A stretch of DNA of 41,097 bases from Bacteroidota bacterium (GTDB lineage: Bacteria; Bacteroidota; Ignavibacteria; Tepidaquicellales; Tepidaquicellaceae). The stretch lies in NCBI GenBank assembly GCA_018266895.1, contig JAFDZQ010000004.1, positions 32,131-73,227 on the forward strand. Reading direction: 5' to 3'. This document shows positions 14,940-24,036 of this stretch, piece after piece. The position numbers were made by a program, and so were the translations under genes. The notes below the pieces were generated by a model. The model was given only the letters and a program-made list of their open reading frames with translations. It made no database searches and was not told where the DNA came from. Numbering within the stretch: position 1 is the stretch's first letter; every line of letters begins with the position of its first letter.

Positions 14940-16574
14940 TTATTTTATTAAAAGCATTTTCTTCGATGCCACAAATCCGTTTGATTCCAACTTATAAAAA
15001 TATACTCCGCTTGAAAAATTATTAGCATCAAAAGAAACTTCATAACTTCCCGGCTGAAGTTTTTCATTAACAATATTTGCCACCAAGCTTCCAAGTGCGT
15101 CATAGACGTACAGTTTTGTTTGCGACGGTTCGGAAATTTCAAATCTTATCTTTGTTGACGGATTGAACGGATTCGGATAATTTTGGGACAAGCTGAATTG
15201 TTCAGGCACTTCTGAAGATATTTGTCTTATTCCCACCGACTGTATATATTTCACAGTGCAAAAATCTTCTGAGTTTCCTGTCTGAACACTTGATCCTGTG
15301 ACAAAAATATTTCCTGAACTATCCAAAACAATTGAACATGCTGCGTCATATCCGTTAATTCCCTGCCCGTTATCATATCTTGTCATCCACAACTGTTCAC
15401 CGTTTGAATTGTATTTTATCGTGGTGAAGTCAAGGCTTGTTCCGTTAGCATCCATAATGCCTGTTATATAAACATTGCCTGTACCGTCAACATCAATAGA
15501 AGTTGCATATTCACCCCTGGCTCCTGCAGACGTATATCTTGCAGCCCACTGCTGATCACCTGATAAATTGTATTTGACAGTAACAAAATCGTAACCTGTT
15601 CCGCTGCCGTCACTTCTGCCTGTGACATAAACATTACCTGAACCGTCAGCTTTGATTCCATACGGAAAATCCAGATTATTACCGGTACCGTTGTATCTTG
15701 CAGCCCATTGCTGAACTCCCGCAGAATTGTATTTGACAGTAGCGATATCGTAATTTGTTCCGCTGCCCATACTTCTTCCCGTAATGTAAATATTGTGAGA
15801 CTGATCAAGATCACTAATAACTGTTGTTTCACCATTTGAAACAGCCACAGGCGCATTATATATTGCAGACCATTGTAAAACTCCTGCCGAGTTATATTTT
15901 ACTGTTCCGAAATTCCCGGGAAAACAAACACCTGTTATATAAACATTATTTGAGTCATCCAGAATAAGTGAAGTTGCAAGGTCTTCTCCAAACCCGGGTC
16001 CGTTAAATCTTCTTACCCAGAGTGAATCACCGTTTGAGTTGTATTTTATAGTGGCGTAATCACCGCTGCTTGATCCGCTTCCGCCTGTTACATAAACATT
16101 GCCAAAGTTATCCACGGCTATTGAAGTTGCAACATCGTACGAGGTAAAATAATCATATTTTTTTACCCAGACAGAATCACCGTTTGAGTTGTATTTTATA
16201 GTAACAAAATCCGAATTTATAGCAGTGCTATAGCTGTTGCCCGTAACATAAACATTACCAGAACCATCAACTGCAATTGCACGGGCTTCATCATCTACAT
16301 TACCAGTTCCGTTATATTTTGCCGCCCATTGCAAAACACCGGACGAATTAAACTTTACGGTGGCGAAATCATTAAATGCACCGAGCTGACTTCTGCCTGT
16401 TACATAAATGTTTCCTGAATTATCCAAAACCATAGTACTCGGTATATCAGCGGTATTTCCGGATCCGTTATACCTTGCCACCCATTGTTGTGTTACCTGT
16501 GAAACTGAATATTCTGAAATTAATAACGCTAAAATTGGGATTAAAAAAGTTTTAATAGAAATTGTCTTTTTCAT
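14940..16574 (-). CDS. SBBP-repeat beta-propeller protein with T9SS sorting domain
   Basis: The protein has 544 residues. A signal peptide (about 1-25) is followed by eight repeats of about 50 residues with the pattern YNSxGxxxWxxxYNGxG ... DxSGNVYVTGxS ... DFxTVKYN. These are the SBBP (seven-bladed beta-propeller) repeats common in secreted Ignavibacteria proteins. The C-terminus is a T9SS sorting domain (FSLSQNYPNPFNPSTKIRFEI ... KMLLIK). The strong AAGGAG ribosome site at 16583-16588 supports this start. It is probably surface-exposed or released, with a binding or structural role. No catalytic motif is visible. A broken duplicate of its 5' end lies at 14567-14745. Confidence 0.9.
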   Translation of the reverse strand: MKKTISIKTFLIPILALLISEYSVSQVTQQWVARYNGSGNTADIPSTMVLDNSGNIYVTGRSQLGAFNDFATVKFNSSGVLQWAAKYNGTGNVDDEARAIAVDGSGNVYVTGNSYSTAINSDFVTIKYNSNGDSVWVKKYDYFTSYDVATSIAVDNFGNVYVTGGSGSSSGDYATIKYNSNGDSLWVRRFNGPGFGEDLATSLILDDSNNVYITGVCFPGNFGTVKYNSAGVLQWSAIYNAPVAVSNGETTVISDLDQSHNIYITGRSMGSGTNYDIATVKYNSAGVQQWAARYNGTGNNLDFPYGIKADGSGNVYVTGRSDGSGTGYDFVTVKYNLSGDQQWAARYTSAGARGEYATSIDVDGTGNVYITGIMDANGTSLDFTTIKYNSNGEQLWMTRYDNGQGINGYDAACSIVLDSSGNIFVTGSSVQTGNSEDFCTVKYIQSVGIRQISSEVPEQFSLSQNYPNPFNPSTKIRFEISEPSQTKLYVYDALGSLVANIVNEKLQPGSYEVSFDANNFSSGVYFYKLESNGFVASKKMLLIK

Positions 16575-16721
16575 AATTAATTCTCCTTAGACCATTTTAT
16601 TTTTTTAACTTACAAATATCTATTTTTGCGATTTAAAAGTTAAGTCAAATTGTATACTATTTTTTTGCAATGTAACTTAACAAGCAGAACTGTAGCCCGG
16701 TACGTTGACCTGTTTTAAAAA

Positions 16722-16801
16722 TAATGGTTTATCCGTCGGGGAGAATAGTATCATTACGACACAATGCATTTTGAATACAGACCTGAGTTACTATTGAAAT
16801 G
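16722..16801 (+). pseudogene. Decayed third copy of the M15 peptidase 3' end
   Basis: The stretch GTATCATTACGACACAATGC and the following bases up to GAGTTACT match the M15 gene end (encoding YHYDTMHFEYRPELL). The preceding codons are recognisable but disrupted by small insertions and deletions (TTTATCCGTCGGGGAG against TTTATCTGGGGAG), and the stop context is altered. This is an older or faster-decayed copy than the one at 14753. Confidence 0.75.
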
Positions 16802-16857
16802 AAATTGAAGACTTCAAAAGTTACATTCATTTTTAAATAATTTCCCTGAAAATAAAA

Positions 16858-16887
16858 AGAGAGATTACCGTTTCCGGTAACCTCTCT
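16858..16887 (-). terminator. Rho-independent terminator of the subtilisin gene
   Basis: AGAGAG-A-TTACCG / CGGTAA-C-CTCTCT with a TTTC loop, followed on the minus strand by a T-rich run. It lies 24 bases after the stop of the S8 protease gene. Confidence 0.8.
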
Positions 16888-16910
16888 GCAAAAAAATTAT
16901 TTTACTAAAA

Positions 16911-19841
16911 TTATTTTATCAGGAACATTTTCTTAGTATCTGTATATCCTGATGTTTCAAGTTTATAAAAATATGCTCCGCTCGGTAAACCCGCAGCGTC
17001 AAACCTTAATTCATAAGTCCCTGCCGGTATGTTTGTATTCAGAAGTTCTGATACTTGTTTTCCGGTTATATCATAAACTTTCAGACTTGTAAATCCGGAA
17101 GTCGGTAATGCAAATTTTATTTTTGTAGCAGGGTTAAAAGGATTCGGGTAATTCTGTGATAAACTGTAACTATCGGGAATCTCCGAATTATAATTTACTA
17201 CAGAAAGCAAAAGATTATATTTATTCTTTGCGGCAATAGCATTTATCTTCAGGTCATTAAGATTGTCACCTGCGATCAGTGCAAATGCGATCGTTATTTC
17301 ACCGTTTGCAGGAATATTATATGGACCGCTTCCGATAACATTAGCCACATCCCTCCCGGCTGTAACACCGGCTTGTGTCCTGCCTATTCCCGAAGAAAGC
17401 GATGTGAATTTCTCCTGATCCGTGAATCCGTCATAAATTCCCCATGGATTACCGGCAACAGTGTTGTCATTGTCAATAGCCCAGTAAGCAGGGTTATTTG
17501 AAGAAAGAAGTGACATTCCCACATAAGTCGAAGGATTATTATCCGTTCTCCATACATATCCCATTTGATTTGCCGCATCCCAGTCCGCCTTATTAAGATC
17601 ACCATTTGCTCCGATATCCCAGTCTGCAAACAATCCTGCATAGAAATTGCTGATGGCGCTTGCAGTTGTATTTTTTATCCTGTATTTCATAATCACATAA
17701 TCTTCATCGGCTAAGCTCACAAATGCATAACTGCTCATGTTTATTTCAATTCCGATTTTGTTCGTACCGGCAGCGTCATCATTGAATTTTGCATTGCCGT
17801 CCTGATTTGAAATTATTCCCGGCTGTGTGATCTGAAACGGAATGATACTTGTGAATTCCGCATTCTGTACCGCCTGGTCGCTGCCTCTGACGGCATCCGA
17901 AACTTTTGTATTTGAAACTGCGCACATCAGTCCGCCTTCAAACAAAAGGCTTGCTCCGTTATTGTATTTGAAACCTACTCCCTGTGTATTGGTTGAATAA
18001 TTGTTATACCCGAAATTTCCGCGGCTGTTGATCGTTGTTGTTATCTTGTTTACATTCATATCGAAGTAACTCGGGTTCACTACAACAGAAAAATATTCAA
18101 AATCCGAATAAGATCCGTCTGTATAAGTTACCTTAAATTCAACAATTGAGTTTGTCGCAGCGCTTCCGCTTACTCTTACTTTGAATGGACTGGAATTATT
18201 GCTTACTGTTCCAAGTGTCGGAACTGCCCCGAGTGTCGATGAACCGTTCAGTAAAGTTACAGCTGCTGAAGATGTAGTAATTACGGCTGAAACATTCGCC
18301 GTTGCATCAAGGTAATTTTTAAAAGTTCCGATTATGTTCAGAGTGTCATTCGGCTGAGGAATGTTATTATTGCCGTCCGTAACTGTATATGAATTCAGTC
18401 TCACGGCAGGGGAATTAACAGTAAGTGCCCTGAGCATGTTTACTCTGCCCTTGCCTAATTTTCCCGCATAGGAAGGATTGAGACCGTCAATGTTGTCACA
18501 GGTAACTCTCACTTTTTCGCCGACCTGCAGAGCATTGTAAGAAGGGAACTGTGATTTTACTATTGCGCATACACCTGCAGCAATAGGTGAGGCCATTGAA
18601 GTTCCGTCGAATGATGCATAGGAATTATTCCATAATGTACTGTAGATATTTGAACCGGGAGCGCACACATCGATAGAACTTCCGAAATTGGAAAATGAAG
18701 ATCTAATGTCAGATGAATTTGTGGAAGCTACGCTCAGGACATATTTATATCCGGCAGGGTAGAATGTTTCACTCGAACTGTTGTTTCCCGCTGCGCAGAC
18801 AACAAGTGAATTTTTGTTTATAGTAGCGTAAGTAATTATATCCTGTTCGAACTGGCCTCCTCCACCGCCGCCCCATGAACAGTTAATGACAGCACATCCT
18901 TTGTCTGCCGCATATTTAATTCCTTCGTATCCTGTAATTATATATCCCGTACCTCCTGCTCCTCTTGTATCATTATCAGCCGCGCATTTGACTGCCATTA
19001 ATTTGCATTTGAATCCTGTTCCTGCTACTCCGACACCGTTATTTGTTACAGCCGATGCATCACCGGAGACATGTGAACCGTGATTATTGTTGCTGCCCAT
19101 TATCATAGGATTATTGTCTGCAACTATATTATTGTAGTCAGCACCGGCAAGGTCCCAGCCCCTGAAATTGTCAATGTAACCGTCACCGTCATCATCTATT
19201 CCGTTAATCGGATCTGCATAATTGTTTTTTATATTTGCTGCAAGGTCCGGATGATCCCAGTCTGTTCCTGAATCCACAATTCCGATAACCACGTTTGTAT
19301 CTCCCTGCTGAATGTCCCATCCTGCGGGAGCCTGTATTTTGTTTATGTAATACTGTGAACCGAGTGAAGGATCATTCGGAGTAAATGAAACCTGCTGAAT
19401 ATATTTTGGCTGTGCATACTCAACTTCACCCGAATTATAAATTAAATTTACGGCTTCTTCAATGCTTCTGGAAGAATTATACTTTATAATATAAATCAGT
19501 GATAAGTCTGACATTCTTTCTCCGTCAGCAGAAAAATCTTGTGATGGTTTAACTGCATCTGTAAACATCTTTAAAAGTCCTGCATTAAGTTCACTCAGTG
19601 AATTGTTCAATGCATCATTGTTTATCGCATTGATCCCGGCTACATTCCTGTTTCTTTCTTTCAGTTTGAAAATAACCGTTTTGGGCATATAATCATTTTC
19701 AGAAAGACCTTCAGCCAGTTTAAAATAATTACTGTTTGATTTTACAGGTTTATTATCCTCACGGTTTTTAAAAGAAAAGAATACAGCAGATATTAAAAAC
19801 AGAAAAAGAAAATAGTTTGTAAATTTAATTTTTTCCTTCAT
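16911..19841 (-). CDS. Secreted subtilisin-like (S8) protease with T9SS sorting domain
   Basis: The protein has 976 residues: a signal peptide (about 1-24), an inhibitor-type propeptide (about 50-150, MPKTVIFKLKER...), then the S8 catalytic domain (about 165-480). The catalytic triad is intact: D190 (GIVDSGTDWDHPDL), H254 (NNHGSHVSG) and S415 (FDGTSMASP), with oxyanion N353 (AAGNN). A calcium-site-like DDDGDGYID occurs near 216-224. A large beta-rich region (about 480-890) and a T9SS sorting domain (YSLSQNYPNPFNPATKIKFAL ... KMFLIK) follow. It is likely an extracellular, broad-specificity protease used for nutrient release or processing of other secreted proteins. Confidence 0.95.
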   Translation of the reverse strand: MKEKIKFTNYFLFLFLISAVFFSFKNREDNKPVKSNSNYFKLAEGLSENDYMPKTVIFKLKERNRNVAGINAINNDALNNSLSELNAGLLKMFTDAVKPSQDFSADGERMSDLSLIYIIKYNSSRSIEEAVNLIYNSGEVEYAQPKYIQQVSFTPNDPSLGSQYYINKIQAPAGWDIQQGDTNVVIGIVDSGTDWDHPDLAANIKNNYADPINGIDDDGDGYIDNFRGWDLAGADYNNIVADNNPMIMGSNNNHGSHVSGDASAVTNNGVGVAGTGFKCKLMAVKCAADNDTRGAGGTGYIITGYEGIKYAADKGCAVINCSWGGGGGGQFEQDIITYATINKNSLVVCAAGNNSSSETFYPAGYKYVLSVASTNSSDIRSSFSNFGSSIDVCAPGSNIYSTLWNNSYASFDGTSMASPIAAGVCAIVKSQFPSYNALQVGEKVRVTCDNIDGLNPSYAGKLGKGRVNMLRALTVNSPAVRLNSYTVTDGNNNIPQPNDTLNIIGTFKNYLDATANVSAVITTSSAAVTLLNGSSTLGAVPTLGTVSNNSSPFKVRVSGSAATNSIVEFKVTYTDGSYSDFEYFSVVVNPSYFDMNVNKITTTINSRGNFGYNNYSTNTQGVGFKYNNGASLLFEGGLMCAVSNTKVSDAVRGSDQAVQNAEFTSIIPFQITQPGIISNQDGNAKFNDDAAGTNKIGIEINMSSYAFVSLADEDYVIMKYRIKNTTASAISNFYAGLFADWDIGANGDLNKADWDAANQMGYVWRTDNNPSTYVGMSLLSSNNPAYWAIDNDNTVAGNPWGIYDGFTDQEKFTSLSSGIGRTQAGVTAGRDVANVIGSGPYNIPANGEITIAFALIAGDNLNDLKINAIAAKNKYNLLLSVVNYNSEIPDSYSLSQNYPNPFNPATKIKFALPTSGFTSLKVYDITGKQVSELLNTNIPAGTYELRFDAAGLPSGAYFYKLETSGYTDTKKMFLIK

Positions 19842-19881
19842 TTAGGTTTGCTTAAATTAATTAATATTTTTTAAAATAATT

Positions 19882-20298
19882 TCAGTTTAATTCGCTTTCA
19901 GCAAAAAAGAATGCAACTTCATTTCTTCCGTTTTCTTCAGAATCAGAACCATGAACGGCATTTTCCGATTTTGAATCAGCATAGAGTTTTCTTATGGTTC
20001 CTTCGGCTGCTTCCGAAGGGTCAGTAGCACCGATAAGTGTTCTGTAATCAGCGACTGCATTTTCTTTTTCAAGGGCTATAGCCACTACGGGACCGGAAGT
20101 CATGAAAGAACACAGCTCTTTATAAAACGGTCTTTCCTTATGTATTTCATAAAATTTTCCTGCGGTCTGATCTGCAAGATTAAGCATTTTCATACCGAGC
20201 ATTTTAAATCCGCTGTCGGAAATCTTCTGAATAATGTTTCCCTGTAAATTTTTCCTTACTGCATCAGGTTTAATGATGCAAAGAGTTCTCTGAATCAA
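19882..20298 (-). CDS. ndk: Nucleoside diphosphate kinase
   Basis: The protein has 138 residues, full length for the family. It transfers the gamma-phosphate of ATP to nucleoside diphosphates through a phosphohistidine. The opening [11 protein letters not shown] contains the conserved Lys10, and the active-site histidine is H116 in NAVHGSDS. The [18 protein letters not shown] stretch matches the family nucleotide-binding region. It lies 40 bases upstream of the subtilisin gene and downstream of the class A PBP gene. It is a cytosolic housekeeping enzyme. Confidence 0.97.
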   Translation of the reverse strand: MIQRTLCIIKPDAVRKNLQGNIIQKISDSGFKMLGMKMLNLADQTAGKFYEIHKERPFYKELCSFMTSGPVVAIALEKENAVADYRTLIGATDPSEAAEGTIRKLYADSKSENAVHGSDSEENGRNEVAFFFAESELN

Positions 20299-20350
20299 TT
20301 AAATAATTCCTTTCTTAAAATAATTTATTAAAAATGATTTGTTAAAAAAA

Positions 20351-22648
20351 TTAATATCCTACGCTTTCCTTAGGGGGTTCCTGCGCTTCAACGGGTGTTT
20401 CCGAAGGTGCGGAATAATGGAATATATTACACTTTTTCTGATTGAATTTTTTTATTACAAGATCATTCACGGAAGGACATGTTCCGTTGCTTTTAAGACC
20501 CGTTACGGTACAGACACTGGTTTCCTCAACTCCGTCAGGCATAAGGAAATATGCCACAGGAAAATCAAAGTCGTCATCTGAATACAAAAGCTGCATGAAT
20601 TTCCCCCAAATCGGAGCTGCTGCTTTTCCGCCCTGTCCATAACCGCCTCCGAACTTGATCCTTGCGTCATCAAATCCCAGCCATACGCCTGCAGAAAACT
20701 GAGGCGTGAATCCCACAAACCAGGCATCTGTATAATTCTGTGTAGTCCCTGTCTTGCCTGCTGCGGGTCTGTGAAAATACTGTCTTATGGATGAAGCCGT
20801 ACCGTAATCGATTACATCCTCCATCATATCGCTCATTATGTATGCAGTTTCCTCGCTTAAGACTTCCTTTGTTTCCGGATGAAAATCTTCGATGATGTTT
20901 CCGTTGCGGTCTTCAATTTTTAATATCGGGGTAGGTTCGACCCAGATTCCTTCGTTAGCAAAAGTGCCGAAAGCATTTGTCATTTCAAGAGGAGTCACTT
21001 CGCCAGCTCCGAGAGCAAGAGAAAGTACATTTGGCAGTTCGGAGTTTACACCCATGTTGTGTGCAAGTTCGATAACTTTATCCATAGGAGCAAGATCCAT
21101 AGCTGTTCTGACAGCGATCACATTAACCGAGTTGGCAATTCCGTCTCTCATTGTCATTTTACCGCCTGAACCACCGCCTTTAGGAGACCACACTGTTCCG
21201 CCTACATTCACTGTTATGGGATCATTGGAAATCATATATGCGGGAGAATATCCGTTATTAACAGCCGTTGCATAGACAAATGGTTTAAACGAAGAGCCGG
21301 GCTGTCTTTTTATCTGAGTAACGTGATTAAGTCCGTATTTGAATGTCGTATTGGGATTGGAACCGATCATTGCTTTTATCTCGCCTGTTTTCGGATTCAT
21401 GACTACAAAGCCCACCTGAACAGTTGATGTTATGGTCTTAACTGAATCAATAAAAGATTTATCCGACTTCAGTTTGTCATATATCTTTTTACGTTCCTGT
21501 TCGGTCTTTGCTTTTTTATAATTTTCAGATTGCTTTATGGTTTTTTCTACTGCGTCATTAAGTATGTCCTTGTTTGCATTCCAGTTCCAGTAACCGTTAA
21601 AAGATCTCTGAAAAGGTCCAAGGAGAGTCTTAACGGCATCCAGTGCATGTTTCTGAAATCTTGTATCGAGTGAAGTATAGACTTTCAGTCCGTCCCTGTA
21701 TAGATCAAACCCGTACTTTTCGGCTTTCTTTTCGAGCAGCTGTCTTATGTACTCCGTAAACTGCGGGGCAGGGGAATTAAAGTTGGCGTAATCTTTTTTA
21801 AGATTGATTTTAAGAGGATCGTTCAGAGAGAGATCAAGATTTTCTTTTGTTATGAATTTTTCCTCGTACATTTCGTTAAGCACAAGGTTTCTTCTCTTGA
21901 GCGAAGCATCAGGATTATCCACGGGATCATAATTGCTCGGAGATTTTAATGTGGCCACAAGCACAGCGCATTCATCAAGAGTAAGGTCTTTAGCGTTTTT
22001 TTCAAAATATGTCTGCGCAGCGGCTTCAACGCCGTATGCACCTTTGCCGAAATAAACCGTATTCAGATAATAAGCAAGTATCTCTTCTTTGGTATAAGTC
22101 CTTTCTATCTGCACGGCAGTAAGAGCTTCGCGGATTTTTCTGTTAAGTGAAATTTCATTTCCTATGTCTTTGTAAAGATTTCTTGCAAGCTGCTGGGTAA
22201 TAGTAGAAGCGCCTTCTTTTGTCAGACTTCCCCGGAGAATATTTTTAAAGACCGCCTTGAAAATCCTGTCCACATCCACTCCCCAGTGATCATAAAACTT
22301 CTGGTCCTCCGTGGCTATTAATGCCTGAATCATATCTTTGGGAATATTGTCGAGAGTTACCTTTGTCCTGTTTTTAAGAAAAAATTTATCTATGAGTTCA
22401 CCGTCCGAAGAATAAATTTTCGTAGCTTCTTCGAGCTTGGGATTTTCAAGTTCGGCAAGAGAAGGAAGAGTTTTTGAAAGAAAAAAGATATACACTGATA
22501 AAACAACCATACCCGCCAGTATCATCACTAAAATTGTCCTGAAAAAATTGCTTGAGTTATTTTTACTCTTTGACTTTTTCTGACGGAAATTCTTATCGGA
22601 AAAATATTTATCTAATTCTTCGTCGTTATATTTGTTTTTACTGCTCAA
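20351..22648 (-). CDS. Class A penicillin-binding protein (PBP1A type)
   Basis: The protein has 765 residues: a cytoplasmic tail, one membrane helix (about 37-57), then a family 51 glycosyltransferase domain with catalytic E114 (IATEDQKFYDHWGVD) and GASTITQQLARNLY (146-159). The transpeptidase domain has S452xxK455 (PGSSFKPF), SVN at 507-509 and KTGT at 632-635. Both active sites are intact, so it should polymerise and cross-link peptidoglycan. The C-terminal tail has two cysteines in VCTVTGLKSNGTC, common in PBP1A relatives. The gene starts inside the last 11 bases of the LpxH-like gene, so the two are probably cotranscribed. Confidence 0.95.
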   Translation of the reverse strand: MSSKNKYNDEELDKYFSDKNFRQKKSKSKNNSSNFFRTILVMILAGMVVLSVYIFFLSKTLPSLAELENPKLEEATKIYSSDGELIDKFFLKNRTKVTLDNIPKDMIQALIATEDQKFYDHWGVDVDRIFKAVFKNILRGSLTKEGASTITQQLARNLYKDIGNEISLNRKIREALTAVQIERTYTKEEILAYYLNTVYFGKGAYGVEAAAQTYFEKNAKDLTLDECAVLVATLKSPSNYDPVDNPDASLKRRNLVLNEMYEEKFITKENLDLSLNDPLKINLKKDYANFNSPAPQFTEYIRQLLEKKAEKYGFDLYRDGLKVYTSLDTRFQKHALDAVKTLLGPFQRSFNGYWNWNANKDILNDAVEKTIKQSENYKKAKTEQERKKIYDKLKSDKSFIDSVKTITSTVQVGFVVMNPKTGEIKAMIGSNPNTTFKYGLNHVTQIKRQPGSSFKPFVYATAVNNGYSPAYMISNDPITVNVGGTVWSPKGGGSGGKMTMRDGIANSVNVIAVRTAMDLAPMDKVIELAHNMGVNSELPNVLSLALGAGEVTPLEMTNAFGTFANEGIWVEPTPILKIEDRNGNIIEDFHPETKEVLSEETAYIMSDMMEDVIDYGTASSIRQYFHRPAAGKTGTTQNYTDAWFVGFTPQFSAGVWLGFDDARIKFGGGYGQGGKAAAPIWGKFMQLLYSDDDFDFPVAYFLMPDGVEETSVCTVTGLKSNGTCPSVNDLVIKKFNQKKCNIFHYSAPSETPVEAQEPPKESVGY

Positions 22649-23420
22649 TTTTTTTTTGAATCTCTTTTAAATTACTGTTATCCGTATTTTTAAAATCGTA
22701 AAAAGTCTTCAGCTCGAAAATGCCGTCCTTAAATACTCCGTATGTAAAATAGTTTATCCAGTCTCCGAGATTAATGTAAAACCCTTTCTCAAAAGGCACA
22801 GCCTGAGGAATATGCCTGTGTCCCATTATCACATAATCAAAACCTTCGCTGATTTTCCTGAAACCGCTTTCCCTCATTCCGTCTGATACCGAATAGTCCT
22901 TTTGTCCGGTGTGCTTTCTGGAAGTCGATGAAGTTCCTTTTGCAATGCTGATCCCTATATCAGGATGTATCAGTGAATAAAGCTTCTGGATCGCTCTATT
23001 TCTTAATATCTTTTTTAAAATTCTGTAGCCGGTATCGTTGTAAGCAAATCCGTCTCCGTGATGTATAAAAAATTTCTTTCCTTCTATTTCTCTTTCAATA
23101 TGAGTGTGGCAGATATCTATGCCGAATTCTTTTCTGAAATAATCACCTTTCCAGAAATCATGATTACCTGCAATGTAATTGATTTTTATTCCGCTTTCGG
23201 CAATTTCCGAAATTTTTGTGAATAATCTGTAAAAACCCTTCGGAACAGTCTGCTTATACTCAATCCAGCAGTCAAAAAGATCCCCGACTATGAAAATCTC
23301 CTTAGCGTCAGTCTTTATTTCATTCAGGAATTCTATTAATTTTGTTTCTTTTAATTTCTCTTTATCTTCGGATTCCAGACCAAGGTGAACATCGGAAAAA
23401 AAATAATATGCATTGCTCAT
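22638..23420 (-). CDS. UDP-2,3-diacylglucosamine diphosphatase (LpxH-like metallophosphoesterase)
   Basis: The protein has 260 residues. Calcineurin-type metal-site motifs occur in order: SDVHLG (D10, H12), GDLFD (D47), GNHDFW (N86, H87), HHGDG (H120/H121) and GHRHIPQ (H201, H203). These, with the length, fit LpxH/LpxH2-type enzymes that cleave UDP-diacylglucosamine to lipid X in lipid A synthesis on the inner face of the membrane. It overlaps the class A PBP gene by 11 bases, an arrangement that makes sense for envelope biogenesis. LpxH against LpxH2 or a related phosphoesterase cannot be settled by eye, so I give no symbol. Confidence 0.82.
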   Translation of the reverse strand: MSNAYYFFSDVHLGLESEDKEKLKETKLIEFLNEIKTDAKEIFIVGDLFDCWIEYKQTVPKGFYRLFTKISEIAESGIKINYIAGNHDFWKGDYFRKEFGIDICHTHIEREIEGKKFFIHHGDGFAYNDTGYRILKKILRNRAIQKLYSLIHPDIGISIAKGTSSTSRKHTGQKDYSVSDGMRESGFRKISEGFDYVIMGHRHIPQAVPFEKGFYINLGDWINYFTYGVFKDGIFELKTFYDFKNTDNSNLKEIQKKIEQ

Positions 23421-23450
23421 TAATAATGATTCAGCTGATTATTTTCTGAC

Positions 23451-23894
23451 TTACTTTACTTTTGCTTTTACAGAAAAATTCTTAGTTGTGATTTTGCAGA
23501 CACCGTCCGCTGTAGTGCAGAATCCGAATTTTACACTGCCTGAAACGGTGATTGCAGATCCGCTTGCTGCTGCAGAGCTGACAGTGAAATTATATTTTAC
23601 TTTGGAATTGCTGATGTAATCGCTTTCTCCGCCGCTGTAATCCTGAAACCCGTGACCTTCAATGTCATTCGTTGTAAGAGTAATATCGACCCCCGGCTCT
23701 TTCGGGATTTTTACTTTTGCGCCTGTTTTAAAATTCAGTGTCAGCACTCCGGACTCTCCGGGACTGTATGATTTTTTATTCAGATAAGCTGTTAAAGAAG
23801 GTGCATTCTGAGCTTTGGATATATTTGAACCGGATAATAAAATAACTGAAAATATAATTATTATAATAGCTGAAAAACGAGTGTTATTAAGCAT
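23451..23894 (-). CDS. Small secreted protein resembling the DsbD N-terminal domain
   Basis: The protein has 147 residues with a signal peptide (about 1-28, ending SKAQ). The mature part is a single beta-rich domain. It contains a PGE-type strand near 45-60 and ends with SGSVKFGFCTTADGVCKITTKNFSVKAKV. Two cysteines eight residues apart within a final beta-hairpin are the hallmark of the DsbD N-terminal (DsbD-alpha-like) domain, which takes part in periplasmic thiol exchange. No transmembrane or thioredoxin parts are attached, so this would be a stand-alone version. The assignment rests on pattern only; it could be another immunoglobulin-like secreted protein. Confidence 0.6.
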   Translation of the reverse strand: MLNNTRFSAIIIIIFSVILLSGSNISKAQNAPSLTAYLNKKSYSPGESGVLTLNFKTGAKVKIPKEPGVDITLTTNDIEGHGFQDYSGGESDYISNSKVKYNFTVSSAAASGSAITVSGSVKFGFCTTADGVCKITTKNFSVKAKVK

Positions 23895-23955
23895 TTTTTC
23901 TTTGAAATTTCTTTAAATTGTAATTATAAAATATACTTAAATTGATTTTTTAATA

Positions 23956-23963
23956 CAAAGATA
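23956..23963 (-). promoter_or_regulatory. Possible Bacteroidetes-type -7 box
   Basis: On the minus strand TATCTTTG matches the TAnnTTTG motif of Bacteroidetes housekeeping promoters. It lies 62 bases before the ATG at 23894. A TTGAC lies upstream with a spacing a few bases longer than usual. Weak evidence. Confidence 0.25.
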
Positions 23964-24036
23964 AATTTATTTGCAGCCTGAATTGTCAATTAGTATAAAT
24001 AACCGCATTTTGTAATACTACTTCTCAGATATAGTA

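Larger units (their letters stand above)
16575..16910. other. Intergenic region: beta-propeller leader, M15 remnant and terminator
   Basis: These 336 bases hold no intact gene. From left: the leader of the minus-strand beta-propeller gene (to about 16690, duplicated at 14632-14745), a decayed M15 3' fragment (16722-16801) and the subtilisin-gene terminator (16858-16887). Confidence 0.65.

Noticed and set aside
15400-16420. Regularly spaced near-identical DNA stretches that might suggest a CRISPR array or minisatellite
   Set aside because: They are in frame, about 150 bases apart and encode the repeated blades of the SBBP beta-propeller. Spacing and repeat length do not fit CRISPR.
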